From contig JAKSZT010053883.1 of assembly GCA_026826555.1 (NCBI GenBank), positions 32,035,282 through 32,099,281 on the forward strand: 64,000 nt of DNA, given 5' to 3'. Below are positions 54,050 through 63,775 of this stretch, one piece after another. The position numbers were made by a program, and so were the translations under genes. The number at the start of each line of letters is the position of its first letter. Position 1 is the first letter of the stretch. Source of the stretch: Tolypeutes matacus (lineage: Eukaryota; Chordata; Mammalia; Cingulata; Chlamyphoridae). The notes under the pieces were generated by a model that saw only the letters and a list, made by a program, of their open reading frames with translations, had not been told where the DNA came from and did not search any database.

Positions 54050-54920
54050 AGCCCCTCTGGAAAGGCCTCTCTAAGCAAGTGACATTTGAAGGATGAATCA
54101 TGCTAAGAACAGAAAGAAGAGTCTTCCAAGGAGACGAAACAGCAAGTCAAATGGCCTGAGGCAGAAATGAATTTGGTGAGTTCAAGGAACAGCCACAGTA
54201 TGATAGAGAGAGTGGAGATTAGAGAAAAGAGCAGACCATGGAAGGGCCTGGAGGCCATTGCCAGGAGTTTGGTCCTTTTCATTGCAACAGAAAGCCATTA
54301 GAGGGTTGTAAGCAGGGAAGTGAGTGGCTTGCTCGGGGTGCTGGGTGGAGAAGGGACTGCGGAGAGCCAAGATAGGAAGCAGGAAAGCCATTGGGGCAGG
54401 GGGGCTAACGCAGTGCCCCAGAGGTGCGATGATGATGGCTTGGATCGAGGTAGCAGTGGTATTGGAGAGAAGGAGACAGGTTTAGCCTGTAATCTGTAGG
54501 TAATGTCCATTGGACTTGCTCATTGATGAAAGGTGAAGGAAAGAAGAATCCAGAGAGAGTCCTGGGTTTATGGACTGAGCAAGTGGAAAGTGCTATTTCC
54601 TGAGACAGGAGCATCTGTGAGAAGTTCACGTTTTGGTAGAGAAAAAAAAACAAGACAAAAGAAAATACAGAGTCTGGTCTGAGCATTGAAGATTTGAGAT
54701 GTCTATGAGACATCCAAGAAGAGACATCAAACAGGATATATATATATATGATTCTGGATTTGAGTGAACAGAAAAGGCCTAGAGATACAAATTTTGGGGT
54801 CTTTAGCATAAAAATGGTGTTTAAAGCCAATGAATGGATAGAGGTCTCCTAAGGAAAAAATAGAGAGTAGAAGTGGCTTTGGGGCTCTTCAACATTTAGA
54901 AGATGTTGTAGAGGTCAAGC
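54050..54920 (-). mobile_element. Long antisense L2 copy, about 870 bp
   Basis: Landmarks in L2 order: GTGACATTTGAAGGATGAAT, CATGGAAGGGCCTGGAGGCC, GAAAGCCATTAGAGGGTTGT, GATGATGATGGCTTGGATCG, GAAGATTTGAGATGTCTATG, GAGATACAAATTTTGGGGTC and CTCTTCAACATTTAGAAGAT. It includes a short (TA)n at 54735-54750. It may continue the L2 ending at 53715. Confidence 0.75.
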
Positions 54921-55039
54921 CCCACATGTGCCTTCTCCCTTCTTACTCACATGTTCCGTGGCTCATAAGATAATCCGCAGCGGGAAAAAACCGAACCCGG
55001 AAGACCGTTTTAAACCTAATTTGAATACTTCATGTACAT

Positions 55040-55460
55040 AATTAAAAACATTTGGCCCCAAAGATTAATAACTCCTTTTGCATCTTCCTTTGACAGTCGC
55101 TCTGATTTGTCGGGCGGGGCGGGTGGGGCGGGAGCTTTCCGAGTTGATTAACACCTTCATGTTGCTTTGAGCAAAGTGTGGGGCGGCGACAGAAAATGCC
55201 ACATTGCAGATGCCTGACTTGGGGATGGGACTCTGACTTCACGCCTCCGATAGAGGCAGAGACTCACTTCTGACGGAGGGAAAGTATTACAAAAATATAT
55301 ATGTAACACATATTCTATTCCTGATTTAGGTCTATAATCCTATGAGCCAGACTGTAATGAATAAAGTTATAATTAGCTGTAGATGAAGAACACGCAGCCA
55401 TGTTTTCTAGGGTGCACTTTAGGGCTCCAGTCCAATCTGCACATTTACAAGCTGTGCTAT
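55040..55460. promoter_or_regulatory. Candidate enhancer or minor promoter
   Basis: A GC-box cluster (55112-55132) lies between AT-rich flanks: AAGATTAATAACTCC, TTCCTTTGACAGTCGC, GAGTTGATTAACACC, GCTTTGAGCAAAGTG and, further right, AAGTTATAATTAGCTG and GCTATTTGCATC. TCF/LEF-, HNF4- and homeobox-like motifs are visible, but no transcript or CpG island is. Confidence 0.35.
55112..55132 (+). promoter_or_regulatory. Sp1-type GC boxes / G-quadruplex motif
   Basis: Five runs of three or four G separated by single bases, with three GGGCGG-type boxes. It meets the usual four-run G-quadruplex rule. Confidence 0.6.
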
Positions 55461-55711
55461 TTGCATCAACTTCTACAGACTCCACTCAGAGATAGAAGAG
55501 GCTGCATTGCTGATTACAGTGTGCGCATCTCGCTTATCTCTCTACTACACCCTGTGGTGTGTGGAAGTGAAGGAGGAGGGAACAGCCAGGAAATCCGGAA
55601 AACACTACCCCATCCTCACAGTATAGTTCCCCAAATAGCAGCAGCGATGTCTAATCCATGCCAGAAAACCTCTGGCATTTCCCCCCAACTAGAGCTAAAG
55701 GCTTGGATTAA

Positions 55712-55878
55712 ACGGACTTGGATTGAAATGAATTGCTGTGCCACGCGCTGTGTGACCATAGATGAGTTGCTTCCCCTCTCTGGACCTTGGTTTTCCATCT
55801 GTGAAATGAGAGTCTGGGCTTGAATATCTCTAAGGGCCTTTCCAACTTCAACATCCCGGGGCTTTATGATTCTATCAA
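55712..55878 (+). mobile_element. MIR-family fragment
   Basis: Sense MIR3/MIRc type: CACGCGCTGTGTGACCATAG, TTCCATCTGTGAAATGAGAG, AGGGCCTTTCCAACTTCAAC and GGGGCTTTATGATTCT. Confidence 0.75.
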
Positions 55879-56424
55879 AAGAAAACCAAATATGATGGTT
55901 ACCAAGCGAGCTCCTGCAGGGCTAGAGCTTGTCCCGGGCTGCTGAGCAGCCTCGCCCTCCCATACACCTTCTCTGTGAATTTGAGGTGGTGTGAAATAGT
56001 GAACTGGCAACTATTTACCAACTGACTTTCCTGGGGAAAAAGTCCTGATTTGTAACATTTGCCATTTCTGTGATGCAAATATTCCCAGTGCAGTTGATTT
56101 CAAGCTATCAAAGTGCTGTTCCTGAGTACAGAGCTGGGGAGAGAGACACAGCCCGCCCCGGTGAATAGCACACCACTGGTCACATGTGTTGGGATTAATT
56201 GGCAAATCACTCCCTCTCTCTTCTCCTCTGCTTTAAACACCATTTTTATGCTAAAGACACTAAAATTTGTCTTGTTAAGAGAATTTCCAAGCAGGACCTG
56301 TGCCCAGGGACCAGTGCTACTGTTGAAGGTAGTGAAGAGAGCAGCTTTTACCCTGTAATGTGGCTCTTGGGAGGTGATGTTATGATGCTGACCTCAAGGT
56401 TAAGGCCATACATTCTTCATCCAG
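55879..56424. other. Unrecognised non-coding sequence
   Basis: No repeat recognised with confidence. GGTGTGAAA at 55988-55996 resembles a T-box half site, not more than a chance-level motif. Confidence 0.35.
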
Positions 56425-56620
56425 TCAGCTAAGGTCCAAATTCTGGCCCTGCTACTTACCAGCTGTGTGGCTTTTGTCAAATGACTGAACCTCTCTGTGC
56501 CTCTCTGTGGGGATAGTAAAAGTACCTACTTCATAGGATTGTTATGAGGATTAATTGATTTAATATAGTAAGGTGCCTAGGACATGGTAAGTGCTTAATA
56601 GGTGCTACTTGTTACATAAA
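56425..56620 (+). mobile_element. MIR SINE
   Basis: Sense MIR: CCAAATTCTGGCCCTGCTAC, ACCAGCTGTGTGGCTTTTGT, AAAGTACCTACTTCATAGGA and GTGCCTAGGACATGGTAAGT. Confidence 0.85.
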
Positions 56621-56858
56621 AATTTTAAAACATGATGGCCAATGTGAGTTTGATCCACAGAGTCAAAGATAACACCAAAAGAAAGAAAAGAAAAGTGACC
56701 TTGGCACAAATTTTGTAATCTTAGAATTCAGTTTTCTTGAAAGAGCCTGGCACCCACCCTGGACCAACAAATGTCCAAGTAACTAATCTGATGGTCAGTC
56801 GAATCCATCTACTGGTCCAGAAGCTCTGCACCTGGGATTCTGAGCTGAGTTCTAGGCA

Positions 56859-57085
56859 AGTTGGCAGTTTATTTTATTTATTTATTTATTTTTTTTTAAA
56901 GATTTTTTATTTATTCATTCATTTATCCCCCCCTTGCTCCTTATGCTCGCTGGGTCAGCCAACCACGCCATGCGGGCAGGCCCGCCCCCACCAGGAGGCC
57001 CCGGGAACCGAACCCGGGGCCTCCCACATGGTAAACGGGAGCCCTACTGATTGAGCCACAGCCGCCTCCCATAGTTGGCAGTTTA
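56859..57085 (-). mobile_element. tRNA-headed SINE with 13-bp TSD, canonical T-arm loop
   Basis: Flanks AGTTGGCAGTTTA at 56859-56871 and 57073-57085 are perfect. Read on the minus strand the body starts GGGAGGCGGCTGTGGCTCAA and is the same subfamily as the copy at 41348, with a B box GGTTCGGTTCC inside a perfect 12-bp hairpin (56994-57005 and 57013-57024). Its A/T-rich tail is at 56872-56920. Confidence 0.9.
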
Positions 57086-57454
57086 GAGTTGAAAACCTGA
57101 AGAGCAACTTTTGGTGCTCGTTCAGTTTCATCCCCTGTTGTGAACCCATGGCTAGTGACTGGACCAGTAGAGATGCCTGGCTTATTTCCCAGTTCTTTCA
57201 CCGACAATTCCAGGATGTCCCATTCCCCACACTGAGTCAAACTTCCAGTTTCCAGGAACCTTGGATTCTGCTGCAGCTTGTCACAGCAGCTCAACATGTG
57301 GTCCTGTCTCCTGACTCAGCCCCACTGACCTTCCATAAAGTCACATGAGCTTTGGTAAGGAAAGGGGTGGGGAAGAGAAAGCTTTGCTGGGAGGAAAAGT
57401 GAGAAAGGAGGGAAGGGAATGTCCATTTTTGGAGCCCCTCCTAGTCACTAGTCA
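57086..57454. other. Unrecognised non-coding sequence
   Basis: No repeat or gene recognised. Confidence 0.4.
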
Positions 57455-57620
57455 TGGTGTCACATGCTTTGTTCTACGAGAGTCTCCCAACACCCTGAGA
57501 AACATTCTACGCACAAGGAAAATGAGGCTCTGGCATGGTCACCAATCTGATGGCACACAGCTGGCAAAGGTTGAGGATTTGGGATTCAATCCAGTTCCAT
57601 GCAACTCCAAAGCTCCTTTA
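57455..57620 (-). mobile_element. MIR SINE, decayed
   Basis: Antisense MIR: CTCCCAACACCCTGAGAAAC, ACAAGGAAAATGAGGCTCTG, GGCACACAGCTGGCAAAGG and GGGATTCAATCCAGTTCC. Confidence 0.65.
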
Positions 57621-57959
57621 GCAGATCTCAACTCTGCCTACTGTACATTCACACAAATAAAAACAAGATGACCAGGCTTCCTGAGTTGGCCAGGACAGTC
57701 CTGATTTTTTACAATGGAGCCTAGTTGTAACCAAGCTTTGTTTTGGGTACCGCCACTATGCATCATCCATGAAGGTGTAACAATAACCATTCCACACTCT
57801 GGGTGTTCTTGAGTTTTATTTGCTTGTTTCAGAAAAATGATGGTCAGAGCTACACTCAGGAGTGGAGGTGGGAGATGACCCCCAGGTTCTTTTCCTAATC
57901 ACGATGTCCAGAGCCCAGCCCGGGGAAAGGATAGGAAGAGGGAACTCCCACTTACCAAC
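57621..57959. other. Unrecognised non-coding sequence
   Basis: No secure repeat. 57670-57720 (GAGTTGGCCAGGACAGTCCT) may be a fragment of an old transposon. Confidence 0.3.
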
Positions 57960-58190
57960 CTCCTTAGATGTGCCAGGAGCAGTGGTGAGTGTTTTACCTA
58001 CCTTATTTCATTAAATTTGCTCACTTTGCCAGACATGGCACCATTTGTTCGGTGTCTATTAGAATTCTGGTTGATTCTCCCAACAACCCTGAGAAACATA
58101 TGGTAGGGCTATTAGTTCCATTTTACAGATGGGAAAACAGACTCTGAAGTGTCAGGACCTGGTTTGAAGCCTGCCTGACTCAGCGTCTCA
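57960..58190 (-). mobile_element. MIR SINE
   Basis: Antisense MIR: TTCTCCCAACAACCCTGAGA, TCCATTTTACAGATGGGAAA and GTTTGAAGCCTGCCTGACTC. Confidence 0.75.
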
Positions 58191-59009
58191 GGCGCTCACA
58201 TCAGCAGGTCCCTGAAGGCTGCTGGTGGAAGTCCTATCCTTACAGCCACAGCCACCACCAGCTGCACACAGGGGAGAAAAAGGGAAACCTCTTGCTGCTC
58301 AGCCACTTTCGCCTCTCTCAGGCTCCCCATTCTCTGTCCTCTGCTCAACAGGGCAGAAATATGGCCCCTTTAAGTATTGATGCCATCTTCAATAGCTGGA
58401 ATAGCAGTTTATTAATCTGAAGAGGGAAAACTTCCCTTGGGAGCCTGAAGCCTGGGAGTTGTTTGCTAGAAGCTTGGAATTGGTTGGTGGTACCTTTGCC
58501 CCCAGCCGACAGGGTTCTAGAGCCAATTGAAGAATCCTTTTACTGCACTCATGCTGGTGTCTCGGTCTTCTAAGGGACACCCTGATATCTCCGAGGGAGG
58601 CAGGGTGTGCTGACTGGGCACAGCGGGGGCCAGAGGGGTCTTTCTGGCTTCTGGTCCTTACCCTTCTGCTGGCGATTCACATCACCCTTGACAAGCCTCC
58701 TTTCCTCTTAGGGCCTTGGTGCATCCGTGTGAAAGGAAGAGATGCTTCCAACTTTGAAATGTCGATGATTCTCCCTCAACACCTTAGCATTTGCTGAGGA
58801 ACTTGGCAATGCTATATGGATATAGGTGTCCTCAGAAGTTGGGCATGAATCAGATCCTTGTCACGAAGCCACACTTTTGTAAAGCAGATAGCAGTGGTGC
58901 AATGTGAATAAGCACCTTCTCATTCGCTGTGAACTTGAGGGTGTTTACAGAAGTCAGGAAGGGAGTCTTGGAGGGAGCAAAATAGGGAAAAAAGAGGGGT
59001 AAAAGAATA
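58191..59009. other. Unrecognised non-coding sequence
   Basis: No repeat or gene recognised over about 800 bp. Confidence 0.4.
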
Positions 59010-59240
59010 GAAGTGGCTAAAAGCTGGCACTTTGGAGTCAGAGGTCATAAGCTTCAGTCCCTGATCTTCCCGCAATGGCAGCATGACCTTGGACAAGTCA
59101 CTGACCTCTCTCTGCTTCAATTTTTGCATATGTAAGATGGGGATAAAAATACCTGCCGACTTCACAGGGCTGGTGTGAGGGCTACCTGAAATGATGCCTT
59201 GGAAGCGCTTAGCACAGGACTGAGCACATAATAAGCTACA
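59010..59240 (+). mobile_element. MIR SINE, nearly full length
   Basis: Sense MIR: GGCACTTTGGAGTCAGAGGT, CATGACCTTGGACAAGTCAC, AAAATACCTGCCGACTTCAC and CGCTTAGCACAGGACTGAGC. The 271-codon minus-strand frame at 58920-59735 reads through the antisense strand of this MIR, which argues against it being a gene. Confidence 0.85.
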
Positions 59241-59854
59241 AGATATTAAGTAAAGAGGGAAAAGAAAAGACAAAAGATTGAAAGAAGGTTGTAGGGAGGC
59301 AGGAAAGGAAACACTGATGGGACCGCGGGAAGCAGGGGCCAGGCATTGGCATCTAAACGTTCTCATGGAATCTAGGAAACATTCATCATGGAAGCTGAGG
59401 GATAGGGCTGCTTTCTCTTTTTCTTTCTTAAACTCAGAGACATGAAGTGAGGAGGCAGCGACGGGGATTCTCTCTGGGCTACCCCCAGATTCCAGTTGCT
59501 GCCACTTATGTTGCTTTGAAATACACCCCAAAGCAATCAGCAAACCTCCTGCTGAAGAGTGCATCCCCCGCCCCACCGGAGACTCACACAGACACACACT
59601 CACAAGCAGAAAGACAAACACACAGGCACACACGCTCCCAAGGAGAGCCCCGGACACACATGTCCAGACACTCATTTGCACACCCTCCTGCACACTCACA
59701 TGCATACCCGATGAGGTCTGAGCGGCCAAGGCCATCGCTTCTCCTTGTGAGAATCAAAAGCGGTCACCCCTGTATCACTTTGAATTGCTTATCTTAACAT
59801 TTTCTCCAGCCCTCCCCGCTCCCGCCCCAGGTCTGTTACCTGCTGTCAACGCCC
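59241..59854. other. Unique sequence with a CA-rich tract
   Basis: No interspersed repeat. A degenerate (CA)n-rich tract spans about 59580-59705 (CTCACACAGACACACACTCA at its start). Confidence 0.45.
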
Positions 59855-60050
59855 CGCCTGCCTTTCTTGTGTAGCACTTAGCATAGTTTGTCATCGCGCA
59901 TGGATGGGCACAGTTATTTGATTAGTGTCTGCTTCCCCTCCTAGACCTTCTGCTTCTTCAGAGCTTGGGGAACCAAGTCTGTTCGGCTCATCCTGCTCTT
60001 AACACCAAGCCTGGCAAATAGTAAAAGTCTAATAAATATGTGTTGAATGT
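59855..60050 (+). mobile_element. L2 3' end
   Basis: Sense L2: TTTCTTGTGTAGCACTTAGC, GTGTCTGCTTCCCCTCCTAG, TCAGAGCTTGGGGAACCAAG, CCAAGCCTGGCAAATAGTAA and ATAAATATGTGTTGAATG. Confidence 0.75.
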
Positions 60051-60389
60051 TGAAATTAAAGAATGAGCTCATAACAATGAGGCTATTCAAATCAAGGTCT
60101 TATTACATCAGTCCAGGAGAACCTGCCTCAGTTGTAGGGCTCCTGACCCTGTGTGATGCCCCATCCTGAGCCTCCCCGTGCTGTCCAGAGCGTACGCCCT
60201 CTGACTCTGCTCTTCAGCTACCAAAACCAGAGGAGGCTCACTCTCTGGAGTCCAGAACAGCTGCCTATTTGTCCAGCAGTGACACTGGAGGTGTCTCTTC
60301 TAACAGGGTTTGCTGGCATCTCCTCTTGGGCTTCCCCAGCTTGGAGCTGGGGTCTTAGTGAATATTACTTTTGGGTTCCAACTACTCCA
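60051..60389. other. Unrecognised non-coding sequence
   Basis: No repeat or gene recognised. Confidence 0.4.
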
Positions 60390-60627
60390 AAGAGGCCTTC
60401 AGGGAGCAGCTGAAGCTCAAGTGGTTTTGCACCTGCTTCCCATGCACAAGTTCGATCCCTGGTACCTCCTGAAAACAAACAAACAAACAAACAAAAAACA
60501 AAAACCCAACTCTCATTGGGTCATTGGGGAGCAGATGTAGTGGTTGAGTGCCTGCTGCCCACATACGAGGTCTTGGGTTCAATCCCCGGTACCTCCTAAA
60601 AAAATAAATAAATAAGAGGCCTTCAGG
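60390..60627 (+). mobile_element. Two tRNA-headed SINE units inside one 14-bp TSD
   Basis: Perfect flanks AAGAGGCCTTCAGG lie at 60390-60403 and 60614-60627. Unit 1 starts GAGCAGCTGAAGCTCAAGTG and lacks several bases before its B box (ACAAGTTCGATCCC). An A/C-rich linker follows, then unit 2 (GGGGAGCAGATGTAGTGG, B box GGGTTCAATCCCCGG) lacking the CTCA of the A box, and an AAATA tail. Both units lie in the same orientation. Confidence 0.85.
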
Positions 60628-61164
60628 CAAGTGACCCGCTTTCCTTTTCCTACCTGCCAACCTCAGTCCTTTCCTTCCATCCCCCTGCACCCTTGACTCC
60701 AGGCCTTAGATTTCTTTTACAAATATTTACATTTCTACCTTTCTCCAGGAGAATCCATCTGTCTCTCTAATGAACAGAACATGAGCCACTACTTTTGCCC
60801 AACCTCAGAGCAAGTACTGGGGGGTCCAGGTGGTGGGGCCTCACTGCCTCCATTCCTCTTTCTGCACAGACTCCCCCCTGCCACCCTGACCCCTGTGTCA
60901 CTGCCTGATCCCACTCACAGGAGCCGGGCCCATTCAGCTCCACCTACCACCACCCTACCCCGCCCCCCATTAAATCAGCAGCCATCCCGTTCCTGGAGAA
61001 GGCAGAGGCAGCAGCCCAGTTTCCCAGACCCCAGTGGGCCCAAGGGGTTGATTAGCATATTGTTGTAGGGAAAGAAATCTGGAGTAATCCTTTTTCCTGT
61101 TGACACTAAATAACATTACCTGAAGCCCACGCTTCCCCCTCCCAGCCAGCCAAAAGCAGCCAGA
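60628..61164. other. Unique sequence
   Basis: No repeat recognised. C-rich, with a 95-codon frame at 60781-61068 made mostly of Pro/Ser/Thr/Gln; not a credible gene. TTGATTAGCATATTGTTGTA lies near 61050. Confidence 0.4.
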
Positions 61165-61445
61165 GAAATGAGAGCCGTTCTTCTCCGTATCTCTTCTCTC
61201 CTTGCTCCTCTCCTCTTTCTGGAACTCCTGCTAGAAAGAACTCTCCTTTCCTGTTCTTTGTCTTTCTTTTCTTTCTTTTTCTTTTTAACCAATTCTCTTA
61301 CCCTACTCACCTCCTCTCTGATTCTCCTCTCCTGTTTTCCTTTCCTTCCTCTTCAACTCCCCCCTCCCTCTAGCCTCCTCCCCACCTCTCCCCTCCTTCC
61401 CATCTCCTCCTTCCCTCCCTCCCTCTCTCATCTATCTCCACCTTA
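61165..61445. repeat. 280-bp pyrimidine-rich tract
   Basis: Mostly C and T with few interruptions, densest at 61320-61445 (CCTTCCCTCCCTCCCTCTCT). Such mirror-like homopurine-homopyrimidine DNA can form intramolecular triplex. Confidence 0.85.
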
Positions 61446-62109
61446 ACTCCATACCTTTAAGCAAATGCAAGCAGAGAAGTCACCAAGGAAAAGCTTATCC
61501 TCCATCCTCCCCTCCTAAAACAGTTGGCTTGTCCCTCCCTTACAGCTAGGGGCGCCTTCTCCCAGAAGAATGCTTTGCTCTGCCTGGAAAACCACCAGAA
61601 TGACAAATCTTTGGACAAATTACTGATTTCTCATCTAATTTACATCCAATTAGTGTGAGTGAAATGAATCATGTGGTCAGCCCCTCAGGGGAAACATCGA
61701 GATAACAAATGCCCAGGGCTCCTTTCCTGGGGAAATGACGGGCCCTTGGGGAAGTCTGTGATTTACCCCTGGGTCAGAGGCCCCTCCCTCCCCCCAGGCA
61801 GGTTACCAAACCCATAGATCAACTCTGCTCCCTCTCTTAGCTGGACAGGCCCCAATGAGTCCAGGCTGGTGAAAAATGGGGTGGTTGAGGACCAGACCCT
61901 ATGTTGGTCCCCCTCCATGGAGAGCCACTTCAGATTAGAATGCAGCAATGATTTTGCAGGGCAAATGCCAAGTGCTGGGCTCGAGGCTTTTACGTACAGA
62001 ATCTCCCTACAAGGCCCTTATAAAGCAGAGGGTCCAGCACTTTGAGTGCTGAACTGGCCTATGCTGCCACTCCCATGTGCCAGCATATGTATCCAGTACT
62101 TTGTCGCAT
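61446..62109. other. Unique block, candidate conserved element
   Basis: No repeat recognised. 61600-61700 carries CTCATCTAATTTACATCC and CCAATTAGTGTGAGTG followed by AATGAATCATGTGG, typical of homeodomain-rich non-coding elements. A trace of MIR is possible after 61950. Confidence 0.35.
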
Positions 62110-62215
62110 CTTATCTGCAGAAAAAATGTACGTTTAGGAGGCAGAGAAAGGGTGGACTTGCTCAAGGTTACTTAGCCAGGGAGTGGAAGGGCCAGTGCCC
62201 ACAGTGTGATGTCAC
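62110..62215 (-). mobile_element. MIR fragment
   Basis: Antisense MIR: GGAGGCAGAGAAAGGGTGGA, TTGCTCAAGGTTACTTAGCC and GGGAGTGGAAGGGCCAGTG. Confidence 0.6.
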
Positions 62216-62249
62216 AGTCCAGCCACTCACCCACCATGCTATGCTAGGT

Positions 62250-62345
62250 CCATCTGGCAGAGGAAACTGAGGCTCCAAGGGGCAAAGTCACTGCTCAAGG
62301 TCATGGAGTGCTTTTTGGCAGAGCAGGAACTCCTCGTGCCAAGGC
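62250..62345 (-). mobile_element. MIR fragment
   Basis: Antisense MIR: CAGAGGAAACTGAGGCTCCA, AGTCACTGCTCAAGGTCATG and GCAGAGCAGGAACTCC. The second copy of the same MIR region in tandem orientation. Confidence 0.7.
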
Positions 62346-63024
62346 CAGTGCTTTTCCTCTGCACACAGCTTTGTACAACAGCTCAGTGCAGGGATCCACG
62401 GCCTCTGACTCCAGGCAGGCAGAAAAGTCCCCCCAGTGTGAAGGCCGATGGATCGCCCCAGGCCATCCGCATTCCCAGAAAAGAACAAACCAAACACACA
62501 CCTTGCTGTGACTGGGTCACCATTTGCTTCTCCATGTATGAAGAGCAGCAGACGGAATTCAGAAATGTTTTTCTAAAACAAGAAAGATAACTCTCCGAAA
62601 TTGTTTGAAGTGGGAAGACAGGGGCAAGTGGGCGGGGCGGGGCGGGGGGAGCCACGGGTTTCGTGTCTGAACAGTGCAGGAGCTGCATGTTTGGGATGAG
62701 TTTGATCTTCCTGTGTAAACTTGTTTCTAGTCTGCTATTTAAAACCTGGCATATGGATGGGATCTCAGCTTCCAGTACTGGCAGTTCTTAACATTCACAG
62801 CGACTAAATAAAAAGGGAATTTTAAAAACCAAATGCAGTTTTACCCATAACGAGGCAAAGAGAGAACTACTAAGAAGTTCACAACTCCCTAACTTGGGCC
62901 CAGCCAGCTCTCAGTAGGGGGGTCCTCTCCAAAGCAGTGTGAGGTTAAGAGGGGAGGGACATTTTCTGAGCGCCTACACTAGGCATGGCTCTTTTTGTTG
63001 GGAGTGTAACCCCAGGGTGAGGGT
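62346..63024. other. Unique sequence with a G-rich motif
   Basis: No repeat recognised. Frames at 62288-62688 overlap on both strands and lack a domain. Confidence 0.4.
62630..62649 (+). promoter_or_regulatory. GC boxes / G-quadruplex motif
   Basis: GGGCGGGGCGGGGCGGGGGG: four G runs with one-base loops, also three overlapping Sp1-type boxes. No CpG island surrounds it. Confidence 0.55.
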
Positions 63025-63272
63025 TAGGGCTAAGCACATGGGCTTTGCAGCCAGCCAGCCTTTGAAGCCCATCCCTGCCACTCACTGTCTGGGTGACCTT
63101 GGAAAAGTTGCCTAACCTCTCTTAGCTTCAGTTTCCTTAGCTATAAAACAGGTCTAAGATAGGACCTAACTCGCAGGGATGTTGTAAGGGTAACATGAGC
63201 TAATGCTTGTAAAGCTTGTGGCATGATGCCCAGCATATGCTAAGTGTGCAAAAACCTGTAGTTATTATTGAC
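63025..63272 (+). mobile_element. MIR SINE, nearly full length
   Basis: Sense MIR: GCACATGGGCTTTGCAGCCA, CTGGGTGACCTTGGAAAAGT, CTTCAGTTTCCTTAGCTAT, GATGTTGTAAGGGTAACATG and TGATGCCCAGCATATGCTAA. Confidence 0.85.
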
Positions 63273-63569
63273 ACAAGACCATATCTCACTTCATCTGGAG
63301 GCAGTAGGGATTATTTTCCTCATTTTTCAGCTTCTGAGGTTGGAGACAGTGTTGGACATGGACGGGAGTGTCCAATCCCATCTCTTCTAATGCGGGAGGG
63401 TTCTTTAGGTTGAAGAGAACATGTGGTCCCAGGAATGTGGTGAGAAGAATAGGAAGAGAGGCCCTAAGTGAAGGAAGGGGGCTCTAGGAGGCACATGAAA
63501 TAGGTCACAGAGGGCTGCAGTGGCGCCACAAGATTCCTAGGGAACCCTTGATTCCCTCTGAGTCCCCAG

Positions 63570-63775
63570 TAACAAAGGCAATTGTTAAGTGCTTGCCTCG
63601 TATCTGGCACTGTTCTAAACGCTTTGCATGCTTTTATTTTTCTTGTCCATTTAAACTTCCAAATGTCTTAATGAAGTAGTTGTTATTTCTTTTGAATAGG
63701 AAATCTAGAGCTCAGAGAAGTTAAGGCCCAAGGTCACACAGTTAGAAAGCCAGTGATGGAGCCCTGCTAACTGGT
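63570..63775 (-). mobile_element. MIR SINE
   Basis: Antisense MIR: TCTGGCACTGTTCTAAACGC, AAATCTAGAGCTCAGAGAAG, TTAAGGCCCAAGGTCACACA and CCAGTGATGGAGCCCTGC. Forms a spaced inverted pair with the preceding MIR. Confidence 0.8.

Larger units (their letters stand above)
54921..55711. other. Repeat-free unique block
   Basis: No repeat recognised over about 790 bp. It contains the GC-rich candidate element below. The open frame of 146 codons at 55383-55823 runs into a MIR, so it is not a gene. Confidence 0.4.

Noticed and set aside
55100..55260. CpG island promoter
   Set aside because: The CpG-rich part is under 150 bp and isolated; too short for an island.
58920..59735. 271-codon open frame on the minus strand, the longest in the window
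   Set aside because: It reads antisense through a nearly complete MIR at 59010-59240 and through CA-rich sequence; low-complexity Ser/Phe/Leu-rich product without a domain.
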